Shown here in pieces: positions 8,698 through 17,430 of a stretch of DNA of 64,000 bases. Source of the DNA: Thermohalobaculum sp039805905 (lineage in GTDB: Bacteria > Pseudomonadota > Alphaproteobacteria > Rhodobacterales > Rhodobacteraceae); assembly GCA_039805905.1 (NCBI GenBank), contig JBDIVM010000006.1, positions 124,001-188,000 on the forward strand. Reading direction: 5' to 3'. A model generated the notes under the pieces. It saw only the letters and a list, made by a program, of their open reading frames with translations. It was not told the origin of the DNA and did no database searches. Every line of letters starts with the position of its first letter. The first letter of the stretch is position 1. A program made the translations under genes and the position numbers.

Positions 8698-9980
8698 GGC
8701 GCCGTCCTCACCGCATCGGCGAAGAAGGTCTCGGCGCCGAAGTTGCCCGACTTCAGCGCCAGCGCCACCGGCTCGGGCCCCAATGTCGCGCACCACGGCA
8801 CGCCCGGCGCGATCGAGGGGCCGACCGCCAGCCGCCCGGCCCCCAGCGCCTGCGCCACCGCCCCCGAGGTCTCGCCCCCGGCGACGACGAAACGGCGCAC
8901 GCCGCGCCCGCGCGCGCCCCGCGCGATCCCGGCCAGCGTCTCCTCGACCAGCGTTGCGGCGCGCGCACGCCCCAGCCGCTCCTGCGCCGCGCGCACGCGC
9001 TCGGGCGGCTGCGTGGCGGCGACCAGCGCCGGGGCGCCGGCCCGCGCAGCCCACCACTCAAGGGCGGACTCGGCGCTCTGGCTGCCCTCGGCCAACCGCA
9101 GCGGATCGAGCCGCAGCACCGCGCGCCCGTCCGCCTCCCAGCGCGCCACCTGAGCGTTGGTTGCGGCCGAGCACGAGCCCGAGAGCAGCAGCACCGGCCC
9201 GCCGACCGCCGGCAGCGCGTCCGCCGCCCCCCCGGCCAGCAGCCCTCCGGCGGCAAAGTTCTCCGGCAGCGCCAGCCCCAGCCCGGATGCCGCCGTCACC
9301 AGCGCCATCCCGGCACAGGCGCGGCCCAGCGCCGCCAGATGCGCGTCCGTCAGCGCGTCGACCACCACATGCGCTACTCCTCCGGCGGCCAGCGCCTCGA
9401 GCCGCGCCCGGATCGCCTCGGCCCCCTGCTCGACGGTCGTGAAGGAAGCCAGCCCCACCTGTGCGCCGACCGAAAGCTGTGCCGCCAGAACCCGGCGCAG
9501 GTCGGCATCGGTCATCGGCGTCAGCGGGTGATTGCGCATCCCCGACTCGGACAGGAGCTCGTCAAAGACGAACAGCTTGCCCTGGTAGACGGTGCGCCCG
9601 TTCTCCGGGAAGGCCGGGCAGTACACCGTCTGCCGGGCACCGGTCTCGGCCATGAGCGCCTCGGCCACCGGGCCGATATTGCCGGCGGGCGTCGAATCGA
9701 AGGTCGAGCAGTACTTGAAGTAGCACTGCCGCGCGCCCGCCGCCGCCGCCCAGCGCCAGGCGGCGAGGCTCTCAGCCACCGCCTCGGCCACCGGCGCGGT
9801 GCGCGACTTCAGCGCCACCACCACAGCCTCGGCCTCGGGCACCGCCTCTCCCGGCGCCGGGGCACCCAGCTTCAGCACCGTCCGCATCCCGCCGCGGGTC
9901 AGCATCGAGGCGAGGTCCGTCGCCCCGGTGAAGTCGTCCGCGACCGCGCCCAGAAGCAGCTCTGTGCCGCGCCCCGTCAC
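8694..9980 (-). CDS. otnK: Four-carbon acid-sugar kinase (DUF1537), OtnK-like
   Basis: A 428-residue protein of the DUF1537 kinase family, which phosphorylates acid sugars such as 3-oxo-tetronate, threonate or erythronate. The N-terminal domain starts with GAVADDFTGATDLA, the family signature; the C-terminal domain has the GGETSGAV nucleotide-binding motif and the ALKSGNFG ending. The start is taken as a GTG at 9980 that overlaps the TGA of the upstream SDR gene. No ATG lies at a suitable place, and residues 10-20 then fit the usual family N-terminus. It sits between an SDR and the OtnC-like decarboxylase, so an oxidise-phosphorylate-decarboxylate order is likely. The exact sugar acid cannot be read from sequence. 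Confidence 0.86.
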   Translation of the reverse strand: MTGRGTELLLGAVADDFTGATDLASMLTRGGMRTVLKLGAPAPGEAVPEAEAVVVALKSRTAPVAEAVAESLAAWRWAAAAGARQCYFKYCSTFDSTPAGNIGPVAEALMAETGARQTVYCPAFPENGRTVYQGKLFVFDELLSESGMRNHPLTPMTDADLRRVLAAQLSVGAQVGLASFTTVEQGAEAIRARLEALAAGGVAHVVVDALTDAHLAALGRACAGMALVTAASGLGLALPENFAAGGLLAGGAADALPAVGGPVLLLSGSCSAATNAQVARWEADGRAVLRLDPLRLAEGSQSAESALEWWAARAGAPALVAATQPPERVRAAQERLGRARAATLVEETLAGIARGARGRGVRRFVVAGGETSGAVAQALGAGRLAVGPSIAPGVPWCATLGPEPVALALKSGNFGAETFFADAVRTAP

Positions 9981-10744
9981 AGCGTTACCGTAAGGCCGCC
10001 ATCGACATAGAGCACATGCCCGTTGACGAAACCGGCAGCATCCGAGGCGAGGAAGACCGCCGCCCCCGCCAGCTCCTCGACCCGGCCCCAGCGCCCCTGC
10101 GGCGTGCGCTGCTCGAGCCAGGCGGTGAAGGCGGGGTCGTCGACCAGCGGCTGCGTCAGCTCGGTGGCGAAGTAGCCCGGCCCGATGCCGTTGACGTTCA
10201 GCCCGTATTTCGCCCAGTCGGCACACATCGCCTTGGTGAGGTTGCCGATCGCGCCCTTGGCGGTGGCATAGGGAGCGATGCCGGGGCGGACGAGCCGGGT
10301 GGTTGCCGAGCAGATGTTGATGATCCTGCCGCGGCGGCGCGGGATCATCCGCCGTGCCACCGCCTGGCCGACCATGTAGGGGGCATGGAGCTGCACCGCC
10401 ATCAGCGCGTGCCAGTCCGCATCGGCCAGCTCCTCGAGCGGCGCGCGGATCTGGACGCCGGCATTGTTGACCAGGATGTCGATCGGCCCGAACTCGGCCT
10501 CGATCCGGGCGATGCCGGCATCGACCCCGGCGCGCTCGGTGACATCGAAGGGCGCCTCGAACACCTTGGCGCCGTCCTCCCTCAGCGCGGCGGCGGCCGC
10601 GGCGAGGGTCTCGGGGCTCCGCCCGTTGATCGCCACCCCGGCGCCGGCCCCGGCCAGCCCGCGGGCGATGGCGAACCCGATCCCCCGGCTGGCCCCGGTG
10701 ATCAGGGCGCGGCGCCCGGTCAGGTCGAACATGCCTGCGGTCAT
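9977..10744 (-). CDS. SDR-family oxidoreductase, gluconate 5-dehydrogenase-like
   Basis: A 255-residue classical short-chain dehydrogenase. It shows the Rossmann motif TGASRGIG near residues 17-24, NNAG at about 93-96, the catalytic YATAK with its preceding Ser, and a C-terminal YVDGG. The ELTQPL...RTPQGRWG region resembles gluconate 5-dehydrogenase (IdnO) type enzymes, which interconvert hydroxy and keto sugar acids with NAD(P). It is the first gene of a tightly coupled operon with the acid-sugar kinase and decarboxylase. It probably supplies the 3-oxo acid that the kinase uses, in place of the beta-hydroxyacid dehydrogenase usual in characterised tetronate operons. That role is inference from context. 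Confidence 0.83.
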   Translation of the reverse strand: MTAGMFDLTGRRALITGASRGIGFAIARGLAGAGAGVAINGRSPETLAAAAAALREDGAKVFEAPFDVTERAGVDAGIARIEAEFGPIDILVNNAGVQIRAPLEELADADWHALMAVQLHAPYMVGQAVARRMIPRRRGRIINICSATTRLVRPGIAPYATAKGAIGNLTKAMCADWAKYGLNVNGIGPGYFATELTQPLVDDPAFTAWLEQRTPQGRWGRVEELAGAAVFLASDAAGFVNGHVLYVDGGLTVTL

Positions 10745-10800
10745 CGGCGGGATCCTCTTCGCTTCAGCGGGCGTCCCGCGATGGCCGGGCGGTCGGCGGG

Positions 10801-11304
10801 TCAGGCGGTTCCCCGATAGGGCTCGACATACTGCAGCGCCATGTCCCAGGGGAAGAAGATCCAGGTATCCTGGCTCACCTCGGTGATGTAGGTCTGCACC
10901 AGCGGCTTGCCCTTGGGCTTGGCGTAGACCGTCGCGAAATGCGCCTTCGGATAGAGCTTGCGCACCACCTCCAGCGTCTTGCCGGTGTCGACCAGGTCGT
11001 CGACGATCAGTACCCCCTCGCCGTCGCCGATCGAGGGATCGGGCGCCTTGATCACCCGCGCCTCGGCCCGGTTCTGGTGGTCGTAGGATTTCACGCCGAT
11101 GGTGTCGACATAGCGGATATTGAGCTCACGGGCCACGATGCAGGCCGGCACCATGCCGCCCCGCGTGATCGCCACCAGCGAGCGCCAGGTGCCGTCCTTG
11201 CCCGGCCCCTGCTTGTCCAGCCGCCACGCCAGAGCCCGGCTGTCGCGGTGGATCTGCTCCCACGAGACGTGGAAGCCCTTCTCATGGGGAAGCCTGTCAT
11301 TCAT
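10801..11304 (-). CDS. gpt: Xanthine/guanine phosphoribosyltransferase
   Basis: A 167-residue purine-salvage enzyme that transfers the phosphoribosyl group of PRPP to guanine or xanthine in the cytosol. The PRPP-binding loop VLIVDDLVDTGKT occupies residues 98-110, and the flexible-loop and hood regions match bacterial Gpt (ITRGGMVPA at about 46-54, the FPWDM ending). Length matches the family (E. coli Gpt is about 152). The start is the ATG at 11304. The frame extends far upstream, but that part overlaps the tRNA gene and is not coding. The gene is transcribed toward the SDR operon and is divergent from tRNA-Thr. Confidence 0.9.
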   Translation of the reverse strand: MNDRLPHEKGFHVSWEQIHRDSRALAWRLDKQGPGKDGTWRSLVAITRGGMVPACIVARELNIRYVDTIGVKSYDHQNRAEARVIKAPDPSIGDGEGVLIVDDLVDTGKTLEVVRKLYPKAHFATVYAKPKGKPLVQTYITEVSQDTWIFFPWDMALQYVEPYRGTA

Positions 11305-11418
11305 GCCCGTCCCTCCCGCGCTGGCACGGCCCGGCGTCACGGCGCCTGCCGATTTATAGGTGCCGCCGGGACCGGCGCAATCCCCTGCGCTGCGCCGCGG
11401 CAGCACGGGCCAATCGCC

Positions 11419-11445
11419 TTGCACGTCTCCGCCCGATCGTTTAAA
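11419..11445 (+). promoter_or_regulatory. Possible promoter of tRNA-Thr
   Basis: TTGCAC at 11419-11424 and TTTAAA at 11440-11445 lie 15 bases apart, with the tRNA starting 15 bases after the second box. Spacing is short for a housekeeping promoter, so the call is tentative. Confidence 0.35.
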
Positions 11446-11459
11446 CGGTGCCTCGCGTC

Positions 11460-11535
11460 GCCGCCTTAGCTCAGCCGGTAGAGCATCGCATTCGTAATGC
11501 GAGGGTCGCGTGTTCGAGTCACGCAGGCGGCACCA
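11460..11535 (+). tRNA. tRNA-Thr (anticodon CGT)
   Basis: A 76-base cloverleaf. The acceptor arms GCCGCCT (11460-11466) and AGGCGGC (11525-11531) pair fully, A is the discriminator base, and CCA is encoded at 11533-11535. The D arm has AGCTCAGCCGGTAGAGC. The anticodon stem TCGCA/TGCGA holds the loop TTCGTAA with anticodon CGT at 11493-11495, reading the threonine codon ACG. The T arm is GCGTG TTCGAGT CACGC. No integrase gene or duplicated 3' end was seen beside it. Confidence 0.96.
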
Positions 11536-11683
11536 TGACGCCTTTCGGTCAGATGACGCTGCGTGGGCCGGTTGCGGACCTGCGTGCCTGGATCGAGAAA
11601 TCAGATCGAAGCCGCAGGCAGCGCCGGGCCACTGCTCCGCCCGATTCGCGCCCCGGAACGCGCACCCGGCCAGGCAGGTTCCG

Positions 11684-13075
11684 TCAGGCCGCGCTTGGTG
11701 CAGCCGTGCGGTCCGCGCCAGTCTTCCCCGGCGCCTCTCCTGCCATCGCGGCGGTAAGCTCGATCTCGTCGGCCTCCTCGACACCGGCTTCCGGTGCGTC
11801 CTCGCCACCGATCAGGAGCGGCAGCAGCGCGACGTGACGCATGTCGGCGCCGCCGGACTCGCCGCCCTGCGCCTCAAGCGCCTTCGCCAGCCAGCCGCGC
11901 ACCTCGGCCTCGGGCGCCCCCTCGCCGCGGGCGATCGCGGCGCGGATAGTGCAGCTCCGGGCGGACGGCTCATCCTCCTTCATGTCGCTGATCGCCTTGC
12001 GGGCGCCCGCCCAGTCCCGGGTCATCAGGGCGAGTTCCGCCGCCAGCATCCTGGTTTCCGGATGCGACGGGAACGCCGCAAGCAGCTTGCCGAATCGCAG
12101 GCGGCGCTCGTGGGCGCTCTCCTCCGGCTCGATCGCCGCATAGGCGGCCGCCAGGATCGGGCTCGGCTTCCGGCGCCAGGCGTCGATGATCTGCTTCGCC
12201 GCCGCGCGCTTCGACCCGGCCTTGACCAAATGACGGGCCGCTGCGGCCACCGCATCGGCATTCTCCGGGTCGAGCTTTGCTGCGTCCAGCGCCAGCTTGC
12301 GCGCGTGGTCGGGCTCGCTGGCCTCCTCGGCGTCCTCGGCCTGAGCCAGCGCCAGCATGGCATCGCGGCGGTTCGCCTCGGGTTTCGGCAGGAATCCGGC
12401 CCGGCGCTGCGAGTCCAGGGTCTTGCGGGCACCGGCCCAGTCGAATTTGCGGCTCTGCAGCGCATAGAGCGTGTCGAGCACCGATGAATCCTTGGGCCGC
12501 AGCGTGGCCGCCGTCTCGGCAAGCTTCAGCGCCCGGTCGTCATCCTTGCGTTCGAGCGCCCGGTTCAGCAGCCCGCGTACGCCGATGAAGGCGGTCTCCG
12601 GGTCCTCGGCCAGCGCCCGGTAATAGGTATCGGCCCGCAGGCCGTCACCCACCAGTTCCGCCGCCTGGGCGTTCAGGAGCCGGGTCAGCTCCGGCCGCCG
12701 CAGCAGGCGCTCGGCCCGCTCGGCGCTGTGGCGCGCCGCCTTGCCGTCGCCTGCCGCCACGGCGGCAAGGCCGCGCGCCATCGCCTCGAGCCCCCGCCGC
12801 TCGCGCGAGCGATCGAAGTAGCGACTGATCGCGGTCTCGTCCCCGGCAATGAAGCGCAGCACCGCCAGCAGCACGCCGGCGACCTTCAGCGCGATCCACA
12901 GCGCGACGAAGCCCGCGAGCGCCAGCGCGGCACCGGCAATCGGGCTGAAGTAGTACTCGTGCCCCGCCAGGTTCACGGTGATGCCGCCCCTGGCCTCGAT
13001 CAGCTGGTGGATGCCCCAGATCCCGGCCGAGACCAGGACCAGGAAGAGTGCGATTCGGATTGCGGAGATCAGCAT
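11684..13075 (-). CDS. hemY: HemY-like protein with TPR repeats (haem biosynthesis operon)
   Basis: A 463-residue protein of the HemY family (proteobacterial type, not protoporphyrinogen oxidase). Two membrane helices lie near residues 1-20 and 38-65, in the HemY_N arrangement, and are followed by alpha-helical, TPR-like repeats up to about residue 400. The C-terminal tail is acidic and low in complexity. It is the last gene of the hemC-hemD-mitofilin-like-hemY set, an order widely conserved in alphaproteobacteria. Its molecular role is not settled; an inner-membrane scaffold for late haem synthesis has been suggested. The ATG at 13075 is chosen because the membrane helix follows it directly. 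Confidence 0.86.
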   Translation of the reverse strand: MLISAIRIALFLVLVSAGIWGIHQLIEARGGITVNLAGHEYYFSPIAGAALALAGFVALWIALKVAGVLLAVLRFIAGDETAISRYFDRSRERRGLEAMARGLAAVAAGDGKAARHSAERAERLLRRPELTRLLNAQAAELVGDGLRADTYYRALAEDPETAFIGVRGLLNRALERKDDDRALKLAETAATLRPKDSSVLDTLYALQSRKFDWAGARKTLDSQRRAGFLPKPEANRRDAMLALAQAEDAEEASEPDHARKLALDAAKLDPENADAVAAAARHLVKAGSKRAAAKQIIDAWRRKPSPILAAAYAAIEPEESAHERRLRFGKLLAAFPSHPETRMLAAELALMTRDWAGARKAISDMKEDEPSARSCTIRAAIARGEGAPEAEVRGWLAKALEAQGGESGGADMRHVALLPLLIGGEDAPEAGVEEADEIELTAAMAGEAPGKTGADRTAAPSAA

Positions 13076-13091
13076 GGTGGTGTCCTCCCGC

Positions 13092-14465
13092 TCAACCGCC
13101 GGCGCCGATCTCGGCCAGCCAGCTCTCGAGCGCCGCCTGGGCCGCGACGGTGCCGCGCAGCCGCACAAGCCAGTCGCCCATCGCCGCCTGGGAATGGTCC
13201 GGCAGCGTCTCCGCCTCGGCCAGGGCCATGTCCAGATCCCCGTCCTCGATCCGGGCGCCGACGCGCGAGACGATCGCGCCGACGCTGTCTCCCGCCTGCT
13301 CGGAGGTCGGCCGGCCGGTCACCTGCGCGCGCAGCCAGCCAAACACCTGCGCGCTGATGCCGCCACCCGACTGTGCCTGGACGTCGGCACGCACCGCGGC
13401 CTGGGCAGCGGGCGGGAAGGCGGCCGCAAGCGTTGCGGCGGTCGCAAGGCCGCTCTCGGCCCCAAGCACCAGCGCCTCCGGGGCAGGTGTGCCCGCGAGG
13501 GCCGCCACGTCCCCGAGCTGCGCCGCATAGGGTCCGCCCCCGGCGACCCGGCCGCTCAGCGCTGCGAGGGCGGCGCGCAGCGACGCCTCGCGGATGGCGC
13601 TCGAAACCTCGCCCAGGGTTTCGTCCTGGGCGCTCCTCGCCGCGGCGGCGGTCGCCTCCGCAGCTTCGATCCGCTTCAGAAGCCCGTCGATGCGGGCATC
13701 GAAGTCCGCAGAACCCTGGCGCTGTTCCACTCTTGCCGAGAGCTTTTCGATCCGCTCGCTCAGCGCCGCCATGGCAGCGGCAAGCTCGGGCGAGCCGGCA
13801 CCGGCGCCCGAGGCGGCCTCGGACAGTGCCGTCGATACGGCCGCCTGCTCGGCCCGCAGGGCGGCATTCTCGCTCTCGACGGCCGTCAGCCGCTCCGCCA
13901 GCGCCGATGCGGCACCGGATGCGGCCTCGGCTACCGTCAGCGCCTCGGCGCCGGCGGTCTCGGCCGCGGCGACACGCTGCGCAAGCTCCGCAATCTGACC
14001 CGAGAGCGCCCCAGCATCAGCCGCCGCCCTGGATCCGGCCTCGGCCAGCGCCTGATCCATCGCGGCGAGGCGCGATTCGAGGTCGGCCTGACCCGGCATG
14101 AGATACTTGCCGACCGCCGCCGGCACATGCGGCGCGAGTTTCGGGGCGGCCCAGAGCGCAAGACCCGAGATCACCAGGACACCGACCAGGGCCATGAGCG
14201 CCGTGGCGGCCAGGCTGCGGCCCCCGTGCTCCGCATGGGCATCTTCCGCTGCCACATGTTCCGCCGAATCATCCGCCGGATCCTGCAGTCCCTCGTCGGG
14301 AAACTCCCCGGCCGGCCCACGCCCGCCGCCGTCACCGGTTCCGGCACCCTGAGCCAGCCGGTCGCCCGGCCGTGCATCCGGGCCGGCGGTCGCTTCCTGG
14401 GCCGCTTTTGCGCCCAGTTCCGTGTCGATCGGTTCGAGCAGGTCGGGGTCCTTCGGCTTGATCAT
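13092..14465 (-). CDS. Mitofilin-like inner-membrane protein (COG4223 type)
   Basis: A 457-residue protein. An acidic, proline- and glycine-rich N-terminal cytoplasmic part (about 1-85) precedes one membrane helix (about 86-105, ATALMALVGVLVISGLAL). A long alanine- and glutamate-rich coiled coil then spans roughly residues 125-330. The C-terminal part resembles the mitofilin domain. The alphaproteobacterial family is considered the bacterial ancestor of Mic60, which shapes cristae and intracytoplasmic membranes in known cases. It lies between hemD and hemY, its usual place. The sequence is strongly biased to Ala and Glu, so detailed homology is hard to judge by eye. Confidence 0.82.
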   Translation of the reverse strand: MIKPKDPDLLEPIDTELGAKAAQEATAGPDARPGDRLAQGAGTGDGGGRGPAGEFPDEGLQDPADDSAEHVAAEDAHAEHGGRSLAATALMALVGVLVISGLALWAAPKLAPHVPAAVGKYLMPGQADLESRLAAMDQALAEAGSRAAADAGALSGQIAELAQRVAAAETAGAEALTVAEAASGAASALAERLTAVESENAALRAEQAAVSTALSEAASGAGAGSPELAAAMAALSERIEKLSARVEQRQGSADFDARIDGLLKRIEAAEATAAAARSAQDETLGEVSSAIREASLRAALAALSGRVAGGGPYAAQLGDVAALAGTPAPEALVLGAESGLATAATLAAAFPPAAQAAVRADVQAQSGGGISAQVFGWLRAQVTGRPTSEQAGDSVGAIVSRVGARIEDGDLDMALAEAETLPDHSQAAMGDWLVRLRGTVAAQAALESWLAEIGAGG

Positions 14466-14561
14466 CGCAGGGTCACCTCATCGTTTCCCGTCGCCGCCGG
14501 AGACTCACCGGATCCTCTCTAGACTACGAAGCCCGCCGGACCAATTGCAATGACCGGCGGG

Positions 14562-15275
14562 CTATTTCTGCCGCAATGCAGCATGTGCCGTCCGGATCGC
14601 CACCAGCATGGCGGCGACGTTCGGCGATTCGGCGATCTCGATGCGGGCAAATCCGCAGCCCGCGAGCGGCGCGGCCGCCGCGGGCGAGATCGCGAGGAGC
14701 GACGTCCCTGCCAGCTTCGCGGGCGATTCGGCGAGATACCGAGCCAGGATCGCTGCATTGCGCCGCGACCAGACCGCGACGAGATCGACCATGCCCGCGG
14801 CCAGCGCGGCGGCCACCGGGGCCGGAGGCGGGCCGGTCTCCTGCGCCTCATAGAGCACCGCCTCGGTCACCCGCTGCCCCGTTTCCGCGAGCCAGCCCGC
14901 CAGATCGCCTGCGGTATCGCGCCCGCGCGGGTGGAAGAACTCGACGATGCCGCTCCGCCGGGCGAGGCCGGCCAGAGCCTGCGCGTCGCCCTCGGCCGAG
15001 AAGCAGTTGAGGAACCCCGCCCGCCGCGCCGCCGCCGCCGTGGCGCCACCGACGCAGAGCGCCGGCAGGTCGCGCCGGGGTATCAGCGCCGCGAGCGCGC
15101 GCACGCCGTTCGCCGAGGTGAACAGCAAGCCCTGTGCGGTCGGCGGCAGTTTGAGCTCGTGGACCACCGGCGCGATCCTGGTCAGCGGCCAGATCAGGCA
15201 CTCGATGCCCTCGGCCTCCAGCGTCTCTGCCAGGGCGCGGCTCTCCTCGATGGGGCGGGTGATGAGGACGCGCAT
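14562..15275 (-). CDS. hemD: Uroporphyrinogen-III synthase
   Basis: A 237-residue enzyme that closes hydroxymethylbilane to uroporphyrinogen III with inversion of ring D. The family is poorly conserved, but the start (MRVLITRP), the LLFTSANGVRAL stretch and the C-terminal SPAAAAPL region are typical. It begins 1 base after the stop of hemC, so the two are translationally coupled. The ATG at 15275 is preferred over upstream in-frame codons because they would overlap hemC. Confidence 0.88.
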   Translation of the reverse strand: MRVLITRPIEESRALAETLEAEGIECLIWPLTRIAPVVHELKLPPTAQGLLFTSANGVRALAALIPRRDLPALCVGGATAAAARRAGFLNCFSAEGDAQALAGLARRSGIVEFFHPRGRDTAGDLAGWLAETGQRVTEAVLYEAQETGPPPAPVAAALAAGMVDLVAVWSRRNAAILARYLAESPAKLAGTSLLAISPAAAAPLAGCGFARIEIAESPNVAAMLVAIRTAHAALRQK

Positions 15276-15276
15276 C

Positions 15277-16218
15277 TCAGACGTCGAAGAAGCCCGGCCC
15301 GGCGCGCGCGCGCAGTTCCTCGGCCGCGTCGCGGCCCATGCGGGCGGCATCTGCAGGCGGTCCGTGCCTCGCGGCCTCCAGCCGCTCGCTGCCGTCGGGC
15401 CGGATGATCTCGCCGCGGAACCTCAGCACATCGCCCTCGATCTCCGCCAGCCCGCCGATCGGGGTCCGGCACGAGCCGTCGAGCGCCGCGAGGAAGGCCC
15501 GCTCGGCCGCGAGCCGGATGCCGGTCGGGTCGTCATGGATCGGCGTCAGGAGCCCGATCGTGGCCCAGTCGTCGGCGCGGGTCTCGATGCCGATGGCGCC
15601 CTGTGCCACCGACGGCAGCATCTCGTCGGGCTCGATCACGGCGCGGATGACGTCGGCCTTCCCCAGCCGCCTCAGCCCGGCGCAGGCGAGGAAGGTAGCG
15701 TCGGCCACGCCCTCCTCCAGCTTCCGGAGCCGCGTCTGCACGTTGCCGCGGAACTCGACCACCCTGAGGTCCGGGCGCCGGTGCAGCAGCTGCGCCCGGC
15801 GGCGGAGCGACGAGGTGCCGACCACCGCGCCTGCCGGCATGGCGGCGAGGCTTTCATGGCGCAGGCTCACGAAGGCGTCGCGCACATCCTCGCGCGGCAG
15901 CAGGCAGGCGATGGTCAGACCCGCGGGCAGCACCGTCGGCACGTCCTTCATCGAATGCACCGCGAGGTCGGTCTCGCCGGCGGCCAGCGCCTCCTCGATC
16001 TCCTTCGTGAACAGCCCCTTGCCGCCGATCTCGCCGAGCGGCCGGTCGGTCACGCGGTCGCCGGTGGTGCGGATCACCGTCACCGCGAAGGCCGCCCCGG
16101 GCAGGCGGTGCGCGGCCATCAGCCGGTCCCGCGTTTCTTGCGCCTGCGCCAGCGCCAGCGGCGAGCCGCGGGTGCCGATGCGGAGCGGCCGGTCGATGCG
16201 CGGGAGCGGTGCGGTCAT
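15277..16218 (-). CDS. hemC: Hydroxymethylbilane synthase (porphobilinogen deaminase)
   Basis: A 313-residue cytosolic enzyme that condenses four porphobilinogens to hydroxymethylbilane. Clear family marks are IGTRGSPLALAQ near residue 15, FTKEIEEAL, the AVHSMKDVP active-site stretch, GTSSLRR, and the GSCRTPIGG loop whose cysteine carries the dipyrromethane cofactor. Length matches the family (about 310). It is the first gene of the leftward haem operon and is divergent from tsaD; about 95 bases between them must hold both promoters. Confidence 0.95.
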   Translation of the reverse strand: MTAPLPRIDRPLRIGTRGSPLALAQAQETRDRLMAAHRLPGAAFAVTVIRTTGDRVTDRPLGEIGGKGLFTKEIEEALAAGETDLAVHSMKDVPTVLPAGLTIACLLPREDVRDAFVSLRHESLAAMPAGAVVGTSSLRRRAQLLHRRPDLRVVEFRGNVQTRLRKLEEGVADATFLACAGLRRLGKADVIRAVIEPDEMLPSVAQGAIGIETRADDWATIGLLTPIHDDPTGIRLAAERAFLAALDGSCRTPIGGLAEIEGDVLRFRGEIIRPDGSERLEAARHGPPADAARMGRDAAEELRARAGPGFFDV

Positions 16219-16314
16219 TTTCGCCCTTTCTGCTGACCTCAGCCGCCCTTACTAAGAGGGCCGGTGGCCGCAGGCAATGCGGCGGAACCGGTCCCGGAAC
16301 GGCGGCCCTGGCGA

Positions 16315-17430
16315 ATGGACGGCACGATCACACTCCTCGGCATCGAGTCGAGCTGCGACGAGACCGCGGCGGCGGTCGTGCGCGGCCGCGTCGTCGGCGG
16401 CCGGGCGCACGGTCCCGGCGACATCCTGTCGAGCGCCATCTTCGGCCAGGAGGACCTGCACGGCCCCTATGGCGGCGTGGTGCCCGAGATCGCCGCCCGC
16501 GCCCATGCCGAGCGGCTGGACCTGGTGGCGCGCCGGGCGCTGGACGAGGCCGGGATCGCACTGGCGGCGCTGGACGGCATCGCGGTCACCGCCGGACCGG
16601 GGCTGATCGGCGGCGTGCTGGCGGGCGTCATGGCGGCGCAGGGCATCGCCGCCGGCGCGGGCCTGCGGCTGATCGGGATCAACCACCTCGAAGGGCATGC
16701 GCTGACCCCGCGGCTGACCGACGGGGTGGAGTTCCCCTATCTCCTGCTGCTCGCCTCGGGCGGGCACTGCCAGCTGATCGCGGTCGAGGGGCTCGGCGAC
16801 TACCGCCGGCTCGGCGGCACCATCGACGATGCGCCGGGCGAAGCCTTCGACAAGACCGCGAAGATGCTCGGCCTCGGCTTCCCGGGAGGGCCGGAGGTGG
16901 AAAGGTGGGCGGAGACGGGGGACCCCGCCCGCTTCGCCTTCCCCCGCCCGCTGCTCGACCGGCCGGGATGCGATCTGAGCTTCTCGGGGCTGAAGACCGC
17001 TGCCGTGCGCGCCCGCGACGAGCTTGCCGCGGCGCAGGGCGGGCTCTACCGCCGCGATGTGGCGGATATCTGCGCCTCGTTCCAGCAGGCGGTGCGCGAG
17101 GCGCTGTCGGAGAAGGCGCGGCGCGCCATGATTCGCTTCGCCGCCGACCATCCCGGCCTCGCCGGCCGCGTGATCGCGGTCGCCGGCGGGGTGGCGGCGA
17201 ACCGGAGCCTGCGCGCGGGGCTGACCGCGGCCGCCGAGACCGCGGGCTTCCGCGTGGTCGCCCCGCCGCTGGAGCTCTGCACCGACAACGCCGCGATGAT
17301 CGCCTGGGCCGGGATCGAACGGTGTGCCGCGGGCATTGCCGACGCACCGGTGGTCGCCCGGCCGCGCTGGCCGCTCGACCGGACCGCCGAGCCGATCCTC
17401 GGCGCCGGCCGCAAGGGAGCCAAGGCATGA
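16315..17430 (+). CDS. tsaD: tRNA threonylcarbamoyladenosine synthase subunit TsaD
   Basis: A 371-residue member of the Kae1/TsaD family, which transfers the threonylcarbamoyl group from TC-AMP to A37 of ANN-decoding tRNAs, with TsaB and TsaE as partners. The start gives GIESSCDETAAA at about residues 9-20. The metal-binding NHLEGH has H124 and H128, and LLLLASGGHCQL and GGVAANRSLR follow. The stop overlaps the gpsA start (ATGA), indicating a coupled pair. The start at 16315 is preferred because an upstream in-frame ATG would add 17 residues not seen in the family. Confidence 0.94.
   Translation: MDGTITLLGIESSCDETAAAVVRGRVVGGRAHGPGDILSSAIFGQEDLHGPYGGVVPEIAARAHAERLDLVARRALDEAGIALAALDGIAVTAGPGLIGGVLAGVMAAQGIAAGAGLRLIGINHLEGHALTPRLTDGVEFPYLLLLASGGHCQLIAVEGLGDYRRLGGTIDDAPGEAFDKTAKMLGLGFPGGPEVERWAETGDPARFAFPRPLLDRPGCDLSFSGLKTAAVRARDELAAAQGGLYRRDVADICASFQQAVREALSEKARRAMIRFAADHPGLAGRVIAVAGGVAANRSLRAGLTAAAETAGFRVVAPPLELCTDNAAMIAWAGIERCAAGIADAPVVARPRWPLDRTAEPILGAGRKGAKA

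Noticed and set aside
11460..11535. tRNA-Thr as an integration site
   Set aside because: No integrase gene and no duplicated 3' tRNA sequence was noticed nearby.
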